Program-made: the position numbers and the translations under genes | Source of the DNA: Candidatus Thorarchaeota archaeon | GTDB taxonomy: Archaea; Asgardarchaeota; Thorarchaeia; Thorarchaeales; Thorarchaeaceae | Assembly (NCBI GenBank): GCA_016841005.1 | Contig: JAEORG010000192.1 | Location: forward strand, 1-64,000 | DNA length: 64,000 nucleotides | Direction: 5' to 3' | In this document: positions 63,370-64,000 of the stretch, one piece after another | Layout: each line of letters begins with the position of its first letter | How positions within the stretch are numbered: position 1 is the first letter of the stretch | Notes under the pieces: model-generated | What the model was told of the DNA's origin: nothing | The model's database searches: none | The model's input: only the letters and a program-made list of their open reading frames with translations

Positions 63370-63738
63370 ATGGATATATCAGAAATCTGGTCAACCTTGT
63401 ATTCTCATAATCCTAAACTACAAGCTTTCGCTGTATCAGAGGATTCTAAGATAATTTGGCAAACTGATAACTGGAATTTAGTTGAATCCATGGATGAAAT
63501 TCTGGATGTAGTTACTAACAATAAATCGAAACTAAAGGTGTCAGGTGTCACATACAAAACTGTACGTACAACAGAGGAGTCGCTTGTCGCATCCTCCGAT
63601 GGAAGTGGGCACTTTTTAATGGCAAAGGCCAAACACAGAAATGACACTTGGGTGATTGCCTGGGCAACAAGTGATTCTGATACTGACCTTGCAATCATAG
63701 ACCTAATGTATACTGCAACTAAGATGGATAGTTTCTGA
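63370..63738 (+). CDS. Profilin-like protein, copy 2
   Basis: The ATG at 63370 (MDISEIWSTLYSH) has AGGAG 10 nt upstream; an ATG at 63346 is also in frame. The 122-residue protein is a diverged paralog of the preceding gene: AFAVSEDSKIIWQTDNW, VTYKTVRTTEESLVAS, GHFLMAKAK and WVIAWATSD line up with the same elements. The Trp turn and the K-x-x-R strand are kept, while charges elsewhere differ, so the two may bind different partners. Tandem duplication is clear. Confidence 0.58.
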   Translation: MDISEIWSTLYSHNPKLQAFAVSEDSKIIWQTDNWNLVESMDEILDVVTNNKSKLKVSGVTYKTVRTTEESLVASSDGSGHFLMAKAKHRNDTWVIAWATSDSDTDLAIIDLMYTATKMDSF

Positions 63739-63846
63739 CGAACCAAAATGTTCGAAATTGTTATTCTTAGCCCTGTTTAATGTCTATATTCGACGCAAAG
63801 AATAAGAACAAGAATTGTGATTGAAATCTTGGAGAGGTAGTCAGTA

Positions 63847-64000
63847 TTGAGCGTGCTTGCTTTCATCCTTTTGAACGTCGAAATGGCATCACAGAGAGAT
63901 GTCCTTGCTAAGATACGAACCCTTGACGAAGTTCAAGAAGCTCATCTAATCTTTGGTACTTATGACATAATTGTGAAAGCAGAGTTACCTACAAATCAAG
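63847..64000 (+). CDS. Stand-alone Lrp/AsnC effector-binding (RAM) domain, cut by window edge
   Basis: The TTG start at 63847 has GGAGAGG 9 nt upstream. The 51 residues present (SVLAFILLNVE, DVLAKIRTLDEVQEAHLIFG, TYDIIVKAEL) match the beta-alpha-beta RAM domain of Lrp/AsnC proteins, without the N-terminal DNA-binding helix-turn-helix. Such single-domain proteins bind amino acids or pair with full-length regulators. The C-terminus lies outside the window. Confidence 0.85.
   Translation, partial: MSVLAFILLNVEMASQRDVLAKIRTLDEVQEAHLIFGTYDIIVKAELPTNQ

Overview
The window reads as a compact archaeal chromosome of roughly 40-42% GC (estimated by eye). Archaeal markers are dense: RNA polymerase subunit F, eL21, eL37, eL40, Alba, Lsm, a proteasome beta subunit, KsgA, Pus10, TruD, Pth2, aCPSF1 and a geranylgeranyl reductase. 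An Asgard (Promethearchaeota) lineage is inferred from two tandem profilin-like genes, an eL38 gene and a longin-like/V4R fusion. The class (for example Thorarchaeia or Lokiarchaeia) cannot be fixed from this sequence alone.

Layout. 1-16.2 kb is an accessory and metabolic stretch. It holds an aldehyde:ferredoxin oxidoreductase cut by the window edge with its polyferredoxin, exported C39-like and M23-like proteins, a nitroreductase, an old yellow enzyme, acetyltransferases, an MFS transporter and a three-gene unit of two small membrane proteins plus the longin-like/V4R protein. 16.3-34.7 kb is an information-processing core: eL37-Lsm, an MCT-1-like PUA protein, a Ski2-like helicase, SepF, aCPSF1, the proteasome beta subunit, FKBP, the eL21-RpoF-DUF655-KsgA-HemK operon, Pus10, geranylgeranyl reductase, Pth2-TruD, a KH protein, Alba, a second beta-CASP nuclease, eL38, an intron-containing tRNA-Val(CAC) and eL40. 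34.8-47.3 kb holds succinyl-CoA synthetase, a helicase-like protein that has lost its ATPase motifs and gained a SWIM finger, PAC2, Nip7, an ABC exporter, an m5C methyltransferase, a cytosine deaminase, threonine synthase, and CYTH and HD proteins.

47.4-59.2 kb is one long co-directional operon: a 2054-residue surface protein with a transglutaminase-like domain and about 14 beta-sandwich repeats, then DUF4129-like, DUF4350-like, MoxR AAA+, DUF58/vWA and polytopic membrane proteins. The transglutaminase-like domain lacks all three expected catalytic residues. This is the best candidate for an undescribed envelope system. 59.2-64 kb holds a DHH phosphoesterase, an OPT transporter, DUF167, the profilin-like pair and the start of a stand-alone Lrp/AsnC effector domain.

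Gene ends are very tight. Eight of twelve convergent pairs end within 17 nt of each other or overlap, so termination probably depends on factors such as the aCPSF1 encoded here. No CRISPR array, insertion sequence, rRNA gene or replication origin was recognised, and no gene-free stretch exceeds 300 bases.
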